Origin: Bacteroidota bacterium
Lineage (GTDB): Bacteria > Bacteroidota > Bacteroidia > JAADEI01
DNA length: 23,576 nucleotides
Assembly: GCA_015490475.1 (NCBI GenBank)
Contig: WFXT01000087.1
Coordinates: 1 to 23,576 of the forward strand
Direction of reading: 5' to 3'
The notes under the pieces were generated by a model. It saw only the letters and a list, made by a program, of their open reading frames with translations. It was not told the origin of the DNA and made no database searches. The translations under genes and the position numbers were made by a program. This document shows positions 6,807 through 14,065 of the stretch, piece by piece (positions within the stretch are counted from its first letter, which is position 1; each line of letters opens with the position of its first letter).

Positions 6807-7973
6807 TTCAGCAATCAAACTTCCGTCAAAAAACAAAGGATACTTCCTGTCTGCTTCATCTAATGTTAGACCAAGACGTTCTTCTAAACATGCCTTCTGT
6901 TCCGTCAGATATGTCAGTTTACCTGCTCTTCTTATCATTTTAAATAGTGGTAAACCACACAAATTGCGAATAAAATCTACTCTACTCTTTGATATGCGAA
7001 TCCAATTCAACCACCTGTTCCTGCTTACACTCTCTTGCACCCAGTTTGGCTGTTTTTCATAATCCAGCGACCTCCCCATTAATAACTCACTCAGCCAACT
7101 CCCAACATGTTCATAACTCTCAAGAGAATAATACTTCTCTAATTCCTGCTTTGCCAATGCTGGTCCCGTTCCATAGGGAACACGCAACGAAACTCTCGCC
7201 TCTGGATAAACAACCGCTTCCACAACCTCACCATAATTGCCTTGCCTTATTATCTTATGCATGAGATAAAAATCTTCGCCTGCTTGATGAGACACCGATA
7301 CTCCCCCACTTAATACATAGGCATTTGCCGTAAAACCCATACACGACCCCACATAATAGGGACACCATGGAATGCCTGAAAGCCTCATTGCCCACCGATG
7401 ATAACGCAGTCTGGACTCATATTTTAAAATTCTGTTCTTAATAAACTCCGAATTCCCATCTGTTCTATGCTTGAAATAAAAATGAATAACGTCATGACGT
7501 TGTAGTGCCCTGATTCCTTCTAATATGTAATTCTCACTAACCATTGTGTCCGCATCAAGCCATAAAACAGGAACATTAAAATTGTTAATTTTATACGTCT
7601 TATTGACAACGAAATCCGTTCCGAATTTTCTTGGTCTGCCTGCTCCCCGTTTGGGAACAACGCCAATATCCAACACAGTCAAGGACATCCACGACGGTTC
7701 CCGAAAATTCCTTATCCCTCTGATAGTCTTAACATGTAGTTGTTTTTCTTCCGTATTTGCATCTTTGGGTATATTCAAAACAAGGACGACCTCCACCCTG
7801 AAAGTCCCTACTGCACATTCCTTCAATGATTCCAGTGCTTTAATGGGATAACCTTCTGCAAAAGCAGGAATTACAATATAGGCATCAACATCTTCTACAC
7901 TAATTTCACCAAAGCGTAAAGATTTATGCAATAAATAGTGCCTCCACGATCTCTCATTCACTGGCAAACCCAT
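6786..7973 (-). CDS. GT2-like glycosyltransferase (GT-A fold)
   Basis: A 395-residue protein whose N-terminal half fits a family 2 glycosyltransferase: AYIVIPAFAEG (31-41) at the nucleotide-binding strand, LWLDADT (137-143) with the metal-binding DxD-type motif Asp140/Asp142, and AGEDFYLMHKI (231-241) with the acidic pair expected near the acceptor site. GAGRPRKFGTD (110-120) sits where family 2 enzymes usually have GAGxARN. No membrane segments are evident, so it is probably cytosolic or peripheral. Donor and acceptor are unknown. Its ATG lies 3 nt after the pdxH stop, so the two are likely one transcript. Its 3' end overlaps exbD by 21 nt in convergent orientation. The last 90 residues have no recognisable domain. 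Confidence 0.75.
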   Translation of the reverse strand: MGLPVNERSWRHYLLHKSLRFGEISVEDVDAYIVIPAFAEGYPIKALESLKECAVGTFRVEVVLVLNIPKDANTEEKQLHVKTIRGIRNFREPSWMSLTVLDIGVVPKRGAGRPRKFGTDFVVNKTYKINNFNVPVLWLDADTMVSENYILEGIRALQRHDVIHFYFKHRTDGNSEFIKNRILKYESRLRYHRWAMRLSGIPWCPYYVGSCMGFTANAYVLSGGVSVSHQAGEDFYLMHKIIRQGNYGEVVEAVVYPEARVSLRVPYGTGPALAKQELEKYYSLESYEHVGSWLSELLMGRSLDYEKQPNWVQESVSRNRWLNWIRISKSRVDFIRNLCGLPLFKMIRRAGKLTYLTEQKACLEERLGLTLDEADRKYPLFFDGSLIAESFGLGG

Positions 7974-7976
7974 ACA

Positions 7977-8624
7977 TCAAGGAAATAATCTATGTCTTTG
8001 CCATCCGTGTTCAGTTCTAATATATTCAATCCTGTCATGCAATCTGGAAGGATGCCCCTGCCAGAATTCCCACCTATCAGGAATAAGTATATATCCTCCC
8101 CACCAATCTGGTCTTTTAACTTCTTTACCCTTCCACCTTTCATATTCCTCATAAAAGGCTCTTGTGAGTTCATCTCTGGAAGACACCCTTTCACTCTGTT
8201 TTGAAGCCCATGCCGAAATCTGGCTTGCCCTTGGTCTGCTCTTAAAATAGGCATCGCTTTCTTCAGAAGGAAGTTTTTCTATTTGTCCTTCTACCCTAAT
8301 TTGTCTGTATAAGGGCATCCAGAAGAAAGTAATTGCCCCATAGGGATTCTTCTCAATTTCTTTTCCTTTCCTGCTCAGGTAGTTAGTGTAAAATTTAAAT
8401 CCTTCTGGCGTAACTTCTTTGATCAACACTATTCTACACGATGGTTTGCCTGTCGTCGGGTCTGCGGTAGCAAGACTGACAGCATGTGGCATGTCAACAC
8501 TCACAATGGCTTCTTTTGACCATCTACTAAACAAATCAAAAGGGTCATCGGGTAGGTTATTATCATCTATTGGCTCAAGTTCATTATATGGCTCAATTAC
8601 ATGCAGAAAAGAAATCCTCTTCAT
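7977..8624 (-). CDS. pdxH: pyridoxamine 5'-phosphate oxidase
   Basis: FMN enzyme converting pyridoxine or pyridoxamine 5'-phosphate to pyridoxal 5'-phosphate with oxygen. It has 215 residues, the usual length. Diagnostic parts are the FMN-contacting RIVLIK region (64-69), FFWMPLYRQIRVEG (100-113), RPDWWGGY (171-178), WEFWQG (185-190), RLHDR (194-198) and a C-terminus ending RLFP, matching RLxP in the family. The ATG at 8624 has an exact -7 box (8629-8636) only 4 nt upstream, so a leaderless mRNA is expected. The glycosyltransferase gene follows 3 nt after the stop. Confidence 0.97.
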   Translation of the reverse strand: MKRISFLHVIEPYNELEPIDDNNLPDDPFDLFSRWSKEAIVSVDMPHAVSLATADPTTGKPSCRIVLIKEVTPEGFKFYTNYLSRKGKEIEKNPYGAITFFWMPLYRQIRVEGQIEKLPSEESDAYFKSRPRASQISAWASKQSERVSSRDELTRAFYEEYERWKGKEVKRPDWWGGYILIPDRWEFWQGHPSRLHDRIEYIRTEHGWQRHRLFP

Positions 8625-8628
8625 AGTT

Positions 8629-8636
8629 CAAAGTTA
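8629..8636 (-). promoter_or_regulatory. Bacteroidota-type -7 element of pdxH, leaderless spacing
   Basis: Reads TAACTTTG on the minus strand with exactly 4 nt (AACT) before the pdxH ATG, the same geometry as at apt. A TTTT about 20 nt further upstream (8657-8660) could be a weak -33 box. Confidence 0.55.
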
Positions 8637-8670
8637 AACAGAGCATATGTATATGTAAAACGCGTAGGTT

Positions 8671-9363
8671 TCAATATCCCTGTTCACGAAGCCAGTGTAG
8701 CCACCTCCTTTTTGTGCTATCAAATTCAAACACTGAAGTTAACATATAGGCATCCTGTGGGTAAATAAGAGCAGGGAAAAGGACCTTACATGCTCTTAGT
8801 CTATATGAATCAAATTCAAATAACCTTGCTATTTCCATAGCCTGATTAACAGTGAAATAGTGTCCCGATGCAACAATTGATTTCAAAAGTCTCAACCTAT
8901 TACTGGAAAATGGTTCACTCCTTAATTGACTCATAATCATCGCAAATTCATAGTCAGAAACAGGCTCCGGATAGTATGACCCATCATTTACATACCCTCC
9001 TGTAAAACCAACAATATATTTAAATCCCGGCTTAGCATAGAATGTATGTCCCCAAACAAAACCACCGGGAAGCCTCACTATTATTGTATATTTACCGGGC
9101 ATAACAAATTTAGCAGATAAAGGACCTGTCCCTTGCACAAGCAATCTCCTGCCCTTAAAAATCTGCACGAAAGCCCCCTGTGGCTCTGAAAACATTATTA
9201 CTCCTTCATGTGGATTACGCCACGCATCAACAACTAAGTAGTAATCATCTCCGTATTCATAAACTTGATATGTTCCGACACTAACAGGATGATGCATTAT
9301 GTGTTGTGCACTGATTTTAACAGTTGAAACAAGAGCCAGAATTATAAGTGCCACAATCTTCAT
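8671..9363 (-). CDS. secreted DUF4476 protein
   Basis: A 230-residue protein with a clear signal peptide (residues 1-19, cleavage near SAQ). The C-terminal part (about 136-230) has the repeating layout of DUF4476, a Bacteroidota family: short helices with FSSNRLRLLK (152-161), FEFDSYRLRACKVLFPALI (182-200) and FEFDSTKRRWLHWL (212-225). The N-terminal part (20-125) is beta-rich with several aromatic and glycine residues (VPG/MPGKYTIIV-like), possibly a small beta-sandwich; I cannot name it. Function is unknown; a periplasmic or surface role is inferred from the signal peptide. It follows the deoxynucleoside kinase gene by 54 nt and has its own -7 box (9410-9417). Confidence 0.8.
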   Translation of the reverse strand: MKIVALIILALVSTVKISAQHIMHHPVSVGTYQVYEYGDDYYLVVDAWRNPHEGVIMFSEPQGAFVQIFKGRRLLVQGTGPLSAKFVMPGKYTIIVRLPGGFVWGHTFYAKPGFKYIVGFTGGYVNDGSYYPEPVSDYEFAMIMSQLRSEPFSSNRLRLLKSIVASGHYFTVNQAMEIARLFEFDSYRLRACKVLFPALIYPQDAYMLTSVFEFDSTKRRWLHWLREQGY

Positions 9364-9409
9364 GGCAATGGGATTTTAGATTTGTGATGCCCAAAGACAA
9401 AAAATGTGC

Positions 9410-9417
9410 CAAAAGTA
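9410..9417 (-). promoter_or_regulatory. Bacteroidota-type -7 promoter element of the DUF4476 gene
   Basis: Reads TACTTTTG on the minus strand, an exact TAnnTTTG match, 46 nt before the ATG at 9363 and immediately after the stop of the deoxynucleoside kinase gene. It touches a sigma-54-like sequence at 9396-9411 (TGGCAC, then TTGT), so two overlapping promoter readings are possible. Confidence 0.45.
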
Positions 9418-10077
9418 TTATTCAACTTTATCAAACAAGCCCTGAACAGCAGTCCTTATCCTTTCCAACACTTGATTTCTTTGGTCTTCATTATCCACAA
9501 AGTTGGTCCTGTCCATATCAATAACCAAAACCTTGCTCTTTTTAGTCTTCATAAACTCTTTAATCCACTGCTCGTAATTTTCATTTAGTGTAGCGAGATA
9601 ATCAAGGTCAATAAACCGCTCATAGGGTCTCCCTCGCTTATATATTTGGTCCACGAGCGTTGGCACAGATGCTTTCAGGTAAACAACAACGTCGGGATAA
9701 GGAATCAAGTCAACCATAGCATCAAATAATCGTGTATAAGTAGTGTAATCACGTGGGTCCATAAGTCCCTTTTCATAGAGAGTCTTAGCAAACACATAAG
9801 CATCTTCATATATTGTTCTATCAATGACGGAAATGCCGGGTTGCTTGATGATTTTCATTACATGATTAAATCTCTGTTGCAGGAAAAAAATTTGTAGATG
9901 GAAGGACCACCGATTCATGTCTTTGTAAAAATCAAAAATATAGGGATTATCATCAGGCAATTCATAGAACACGTTCCATTTCAGATACTTCTCAAGTAAT
10001 TTAGCCAGAGAGGTTTTCCCGCTACCTATGTTGCCCGCTATAGCTATTAACTTGCCCTGTCGTTCCAGATTGCTCAT
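9418..10077 (-). CDS. deoxynucleoside kinase
   Basis: Salvage kinase that phosphorylates deoxynucleosides with ATP (deoxyadenosine/deoxyguanosine/deoxycytidine kinase family). It has 219 residues, typical of the single-domain bacterial enzymes. Visible features are the P-loop GNIGSGKT (15-22), ELPDDNPYIFDFYKDM (39-54) lining the nucleoside pocket, the IDRTIYEDAYVFA segment (85-97) with the DR motif (86-87), and a LID-like arginine region KRGRPYER. Substrate preference cannot be read. Its ATG directly abuts the trpS stop (TAA then ATG, no gap), so it is the last gene of the miaB-to-trpS transcript. Confidence 0.92.
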   Translation of the reverse strand: MSNLERQGKLIAIAGNIGSGKTSLAKLLEKYLKWNVFYELPDDNPYIFDFYKDMNRWSFHLQIFFLQQRFNHVMKIIKQPGISVIDRTIYEDAYVFAKTLYEKGLMDPRDYTTYTRLFDAMVDLIPYPDVVVYLKASVPTLVDQIYKRGRPYERFIDLDYLATLNENYEQWIKEFMKTKKSKVLVIDMDRTNFVDNEDQRNQVLERIRTAVQGLFDKVE

Positions 10078-11088
10078 TTAGTAAAGTTTACGGATACCAA
10101 TAGCATCTCTCACCAATTCCATTGTTTTCTGAGCACTTTCTCGTGCCTTCTCTATTCCCTTTTCCACCACTTGTTTTAATAGAAAGGGATTATTCTCATA
10201 TTCTTGAATTCGCTCCTGAATGGGTTTCAAAAACTCTATTGTCTTGTCTGCAAGAGTCTTTTTCAGGTCAACATATCTAATTGTAGCCTTCTTGTATTGT
10301 TCCACAAAGTAGTCTGCTTCCTCTTCTCCACCTACTAATCTCAAAAGGGTAAGCAAATTCTGAATAGGCTCTGAGATTGGCATATTAGGTTGTTGTGGAC
10401 CACTATCGGTAACAGCACGCATTATCTTACGACGAACCACCTCTGGCGGGTCAGTAAGGAAAATAACTCCCTTGTCTGACGCTCCCGTCTTGGACATTTT
10501 GGGCGTTCCATCCAGTGCGGGAACTTTAATCGGCTCTCCCATAAAGTGATAAGGTTCTGGCTCAGGAAAAATTGAAACATTGTACAGATTATTGAACCTA
10601 CGGGCGTAAGTCCTCGTTAATTCAAGATGTGGAATCTGGTCTTTACCAACTGGTACATAGTGTGCCCTGTGTATCAATATGTCAGCAGCCATAAGAACGG
10701 GATAGGTCAACAGACCAGCATTCACGTTATCTGGATGTTGTCTAACTTTTTCCTTAAAGGTTGGACATCGCTCTAATTCCCCCTTATAAGCAATCATGTT
10801 CAGATAAACATACAACTCAGGAATTTCAGGAATATCACTTTGAACATATAAGGTTGCTTTGTCAGGGTCCACTCCACTTGCCAGATACACAATGAGAGTA
10901 TGCCTTATGTTTCTTGCAAGATTTTCGGGATTGGGATGCGTTGTGAGGGCATGCAGGTCGGCAACAAAGAAATAGCAATCATACTTTCCCTGCAGTTCAA
11001 TAAAGTTTTTAATAGCTCCGAAATAGTTTCCAAGATGCAAATCTCCCGTTGGTCTAATTCCACTGACAACCCTTTTGCTGTCTGACAT
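10078..11088 (-). CDS. trpS: tryptophanyl-tRNA synthetase
   Basis: Class Ic aminoacyl-tRNA synthetase charging tRNA-Trp. It has 336 residues, normal for the compact bacterial form. It shows SGIRPTGDLHLGNYFGA with the HIGH-equivalent HLGN (18-21), MAADIL (133-138), VGKDQ (147-151) and the signature KMSKT (197-201), where Thr replaces the last Ser of KMSKS. The secG stop lies 39 nt upstream and the deoxynucleoside kinase follows without a gap. I saw no T-box, attenuator or other Trp-responsive leader in those 39 nt. Confidence 0.97.
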   Translation of the reverse strand: MSDSKRVVSGIRPTGDLHLGNYFGAIKNFIELQGKYDCYFFVADLHALTTHPNPENLARNIRHTLIVYLASGVDPDKATLYVQSDIPEIPELYVYLNMIAYKGELERCPTFKEKVRQHPDNVNAGLLTYPVLMAADILIHRAHYVPVGKDQIPHLELTRTYARRFNNLYNVSIFPEPEPYHFMGEPIKVPALDGTPKMSKTGASDKGVIFLTDPPEVVRRKIMRAVTDSGPQQPNMPISEPIQNLLTLLRLVGGEEEADYFVEQYKKATIRYVDLKKTLADKTIEFLKPIQERIQEYENNPFLLKQVVEKGIEKARESAQKTMELVRDAIGIRKLY

Positions 11089-11127
11089 CTGAGCAGACTG
11101 ATTTTGAAACTCAAAACAATGGCTATA

Positions 11128-11508
11128 TTATTGATTCTGAGGTTGCTGTGGAAGTTGCTGTTGTCCTGCTTGCTGCCCTGCTTGTTGTTGGGCAGGAACG
11201 GAAGTTTGTGTTGGTATATTCGTCGGCATCTGTGTTGTAGTAGGAATTATAGGTTCTGTAACAGTTGATTGCACTTGATTAGGTAGGATGAAATACATGA
11301 ATATTGCTAATGCAGCGATGAATCCCATTATTGACCATGTTGCTTTTTCAAGCACGTCTGCTGTTTGTTGAATGCCAAACACTTGCTGAGAAAATCCAGC
11401 TCCAAAGCCTGCCGACAAACCTCCTTCCTTAGGATTTTGTATCAGGACTACTGCTATTAGCAGAATGCTTGCAATGACCACCAATATTGCTAAGAATGTG
11501 TACATCAC
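11128..11508 (-). CDS. secG: preprotein translocase subunit SecG
   Basis: Small accessory subunit of the SecYEG channel. It has 126 residues: membrane segment 1 (about 3-23), the conserved loop VLIQNPKEGGLSAGFG (21-36), DVLEKATW (51-58) and membrane segment 2 (about 57-76). The remaining 48 residues form a low-complexity tail rich in Thr, Pro and Gln, ending in Q/P repeats. That tail is unusual in composition but lies outside the functional core. Its start overlaps the stop of the TPR gene by 4 nt (ATGA), indicating translational coupling. Confidence 0.95.
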   Translation of the reverse strand: MMYTFLAILVVIASILLIAVVLIQNPKEGGLSAGFGAGFSQQVFGIQQTADVLEKATWSIMGFIAALAIFMYFILPNQVQSTVTEPIIPTTTQMPTNIPTQTSVPAQQQAGQQAGQQQLPQQPQNQ

Positions 11509-12431
11509 TCTCCTATTTTGCGTTTAATTTCTTCAATTTTCTTCTCAAAGTAATCTTTCTTATGTGGTTTATGCAAAATTAGGGCTTTGTAAATTTCCAG
11601 TGCTTCCTCCCACTTTTGCTGTTGTTCATAAAGCTGTGCTAATCTTTCACTTACTATAGTTTCCTTTGAGGAAGATTGGTTTCCTCTATGGCGTGGCGAA
11701 AGCTCTTTGAGCAATTGTTTAATTTGTTGTATTTGATCTTCCTGTTTTGCATCGCTGTGTGATTTTTCGGGTGTTTTGGGCTTTCTTGCTGGATGTCTGC
11801 TGGCAAGAAATTCAATCCACTCCAGAAATGTTCTCTTTTCTGCAAATGGGTCCTTCGCAGTAGGTTTTTTCTCATCCTTTACCGACCTTGCTCCTTTTTC
11901 CTTGGGAAACACGCTAATTCTTGAAGGTCTCTTAATACCACTTATCTCCTCAGATGCTTCTGTTTCATTCAAATGTTTTGAAGTTTCTGCTTTTCCTGTT
12001 GATTCCACTTTCTTTTGAGCGGTGATTTTCTCTTCGGCACTTGAAGCGCTTTGCTTTCTTCCTTCAGGTTCTTCCCCATGTTTTTCACTATCTTTTACCT
12101 CACTAATTATCCTTTCAGCACTTTCAGATACTTTGTCTTTACTCAATTTTTGCTCCTTAAATGCTTCTGGAAAATAGATTTTTAACTGTCGCTCAATTTG
12201 TTTTTCATACCATTTCTCTGCTATCATTTTCCTAATAGCAGGACTTAGCATAATAACGTGATTTTCTGGTGGTTCCTTGCCCTCCGTTAAATAATTCAAG
12301 CATATAACCAGATGCACTATAGAATCAGAAGGGCACCTATCTAACCATTGATATGCATATTCTTTAGAATATGGCTCTGGCAATAAACCCTTTCCCTCAC
12401 CAGTCCTGCCCTGCCCCATAGAAAATATCAT
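11505..12431 (-). CDS. TPR-containing protein conserved between lptE and secG in Bacteroidota
   Basis: About 300 residues in three parts. The N-terminal part is probably helical (about 20-95, AYQWL, LVICLNYL, YEKQIERQLKIYFPEAF). A long charged linker rich in Lys, Glu and Ser follows (about 95-200). The C-terminal part has TFLEWIEFL (201-209) and one recognisable tetratricopeptide motif (about 258-306, LAQLYEQQQKWEEALEIYKALI). No signal peptide or membrane segment is clear, so it is probably cytoplasmic. Function is unknown; the position fits a conserved Bacteroidota gene order. The start is uncertain: ATG at 12431 overlaps lptE by 35 nt, a second ATG lies at 12419, and a TTG at 12383 would begin 14 nt after the lptE stop. 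The 3' end overlaps secG (ATGA). Confidence 0.8.
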   Translation of the reverse strand: MIFSMGQGRTGEGKGLLPEPYSKEYAYQWLDRCPSDSIVHLVICLNYLTEGKEPPENHVIMLSPAIRKMIAEKWYEKQIERQLKIYFPEAFKEQKLSKDKVSESAERIISEVKDSEKHGEEPEGRKQSASSAEEKITAQKKVESTGKAETSKHLNETEASEEISGIKRPSRISVFPKEKGARSVKDEKKPTAKDPFAEKRTFLEWIEFLASRHPARKPKTPEKSHSDAKQEDQIQQIKQLLKELSPRHRGNQSSSKETIVSERLAQLYEQQQKWEEALEIYKALILHKPHKKDYFEKKIEEIKRKIGE

Positions 12432-12888
12432 TTGCTATCTGACGGATTAGTTCTTCTATGACCTCTTGTTCCACCTGTGCTAACTCCTGTTCGGAAGGAA
12501 TATCTATAAACCTACTAAAAGAACGCGTCCATTCTTTCTCTTGTGGAACTTTCTGAATATACTTAACAGAAACTCGCATTGTTACACGAGTCTGGTAAGC
12601 CTGATCTTGCGATGGGGCAACAGACGTAATGTCATATCCAATAATTCTTGCATATATATTCAAGTCTGCCGTAGTCTCGCTTATGCTTAATTCAGAAAAC
12701 TTAAGGAAATTGTCTTTAATGGCTTCATTGAGCAAAAAATCAACCTGACTTGGTGAGTTGGGGGCTGTATTTTCAACGGGGGCGACATACACACTCTTAA
12801 CTTCGGGTGGAAAAGTAACTCCTGTAAAGGAATATACTCCACACGACCCAACAACTAATGCCACTATCAGAAGCAAACTAAATCTCAA
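12397..12888 (-). CDS. lptE: LptE family LPS-assembly lipoprotein
   Basis: Outer-membrane lipoprotein that with LptD inserts lipopolysaccharide into the outer leaflet. It has 163 residues. A lipoprotein signal peptide ends in VGSC, with Cys16 as the lipidated residue. The following CGVYSFTGVTFPPEVKSVYV stretch is characteristic of Bacteroidota LptE proteins, and the rest alternates beta strands and helices (NEAIKDNFLKF, VEQEVIEELIRQIANDIF). It starts 11 nt inside the end of the sigma-54 activator gene and ends inside the start of the TPR gene, in a tightly overlapping operon. lptD is not in the window. Confidence 0.88.
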   Translation of the reverse strand: MRFSLLLIVALVVGSCGVYSFTGVTFPPEVKSVYVAPVENTAPNSPSQVDFLLNEAIKDNFLKFSELSISETTADLNIYARIIGYDITSVAPSQDQAYQTRVTMRVSVKYIQKVPQEKEWTRSFSRFIDIPSEQELAQVEQEVIEELIRQIANDIFYGAGQDW

Positions 12889-14065
12889 TGTTGTATTCTT
12901 TTATTTTACGATATAGAGTTCGCTCAGAGATACCCAATGCTTTGGCTGCATCCCTACGTCGTCCATTGAATTTTTTCAAAGCCTTTATGATTAGTCGCTT
13001 CTCCATCTCTTCAATTGGTATGACTTCATCATCCTCTTCTTGTTGCTGTTGTTCCGGTGGGGGCAAAATACTTTTGCTTCTGACCTGTTCCCATAAGTCT
13101 GCTAAAACTCCTTTTATTTCCTGTATGTCATTGTACATTCTGAATAGGACAGGAAGCATGTCTATGGATTGGTTAGTAGTACCCATAATTGATGCTGAAT
13201 GAGGTGATGCTGAAACGATTGGCAACAGTTCCTGGCTGCGCAGGGCTGGAAGTATATCATTACGCTTTGGCAAGTTCTCCTCCAGAATTCTCCTTGTTAC
13301 TATTCTATCTGGAAGCAGAACAGTCAGTTGCTCCACAAGGTGCTTTAATTGTCTAACATTTCCGGGCCAGGGATATTGAAGCAAGAATTCTTCCGCATCG
13401 GGTGTCAACTCCAGGGGCTCAATACCATATTTATCTGCAAAATCTCCTGCAAATTTTCTAAACAACAGAATAATATCTTCGCCACGCTCACGTAATGGCG
13501 GAATTCTGATGGGCACTACACTAAGCCGATAGTATAAATCCTCTCTGAATTTTCCCTGATCAACTAATTTTTCCAGATCCTTGTTAGAAGCAGCTATTAC
13601 CCTGACATCTGTCCGTCTGGTCTGAGACGACCCAACTCGCATAAATTCTCCTGTTTCAAGGACCCTGAGCAACTTAGCCTGTGTTTCAAAAGGCATTTCA
13701 GAGACCTCATCCAAAAATATCGTTCCACCGTCCGCATATTCAAAGTATCCCTTTCGTGACTCTACAGCTCCCGTGAAAGCTCCTTTTTCGTGTCCAAAAA
13801 GTTCCGAATCCATAGTCCCTTCGGGAATAGCAGCACAGTTAACTGCCACATAAGGCTTGTGTCTTCGCTTACTCAGATTGTGTATCAAACGGGCAAACAC
13901 TTCTTTTCCAACACCACTTTCTCCCTGAAGCAAAACTGTCAAATCGGTTGGTGCAACTTGAATTGCCTTAGCAAGGGCACCGTTAATAGCAGGGGAATTA
14001 CCCACTATGCCGAAGCGTCGTTTAACTTCTTGAAGCAAATCCGGAGTGATGCGTTGTGGCTTCAT
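12878..14065 (-). CDS. sigma-54-dependent transcriptional activator without an N-terminal sensor domain
   Basis: An AAA+ activator of RpoN-RNA polymerase, 395 residues. The ATPase domain starts after only about 20 residues: Walker A GESGVGKE (48-55), the sigma-54 contact loop GAFTGA (95-100), Walker B TIFLDE (115-120), and the sensor and arginine-finger region FREDLYYRLSVVPI (173-186). A linker of about 85 residues (266-350), partly Gln/Glu-rich, precedes a Fis-type helix-turn-helix (about 355-392, RRRDAAKALGISERTLYRKI). No receiver, PAS or GAF domain is present, so how its activity is controlled is unknown. The gene overlaps the miaB stop by 1 nt (TGATG) and the lptE start by 11 nt, so it is co-expressed with envelope and secretion genes. 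Confidence 0.93.
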   Translation of the reverse strand: MKPQRITPDLLQEVKRRFGIVGNSPAINGALAKAIQVAPTDLTVLLQGESGVGKEVFARLIHNLSKRRHKPYVAVNCAAIPEGTMDSELFGHEKGAFTGAVESRKGYFEYADGGTIFLDEVSEMPFETQAKLLRVLETGEFMRVGSSQTRRTDVRVIAASNKDLEKLVDQGKFREDLYYRLSVVPIRIPPLRERGEDIILLFRKFAGDFADKYGIEPLELTPDAEEFLLQYPWPGNVRQLKHLVEQLTVLLPDRIVTRRILEENLPKRNDILPALRSQELLPIVSASPHSASIMGTTNQSIDMLPVLFRMYNDIQEIKGVLADLWEQVRSKSILPPPEQQQQEEDDEVIPIEEMEKRLIIKALKKFNGRRRDAAKALGISERTLYRKIKEYNIEI

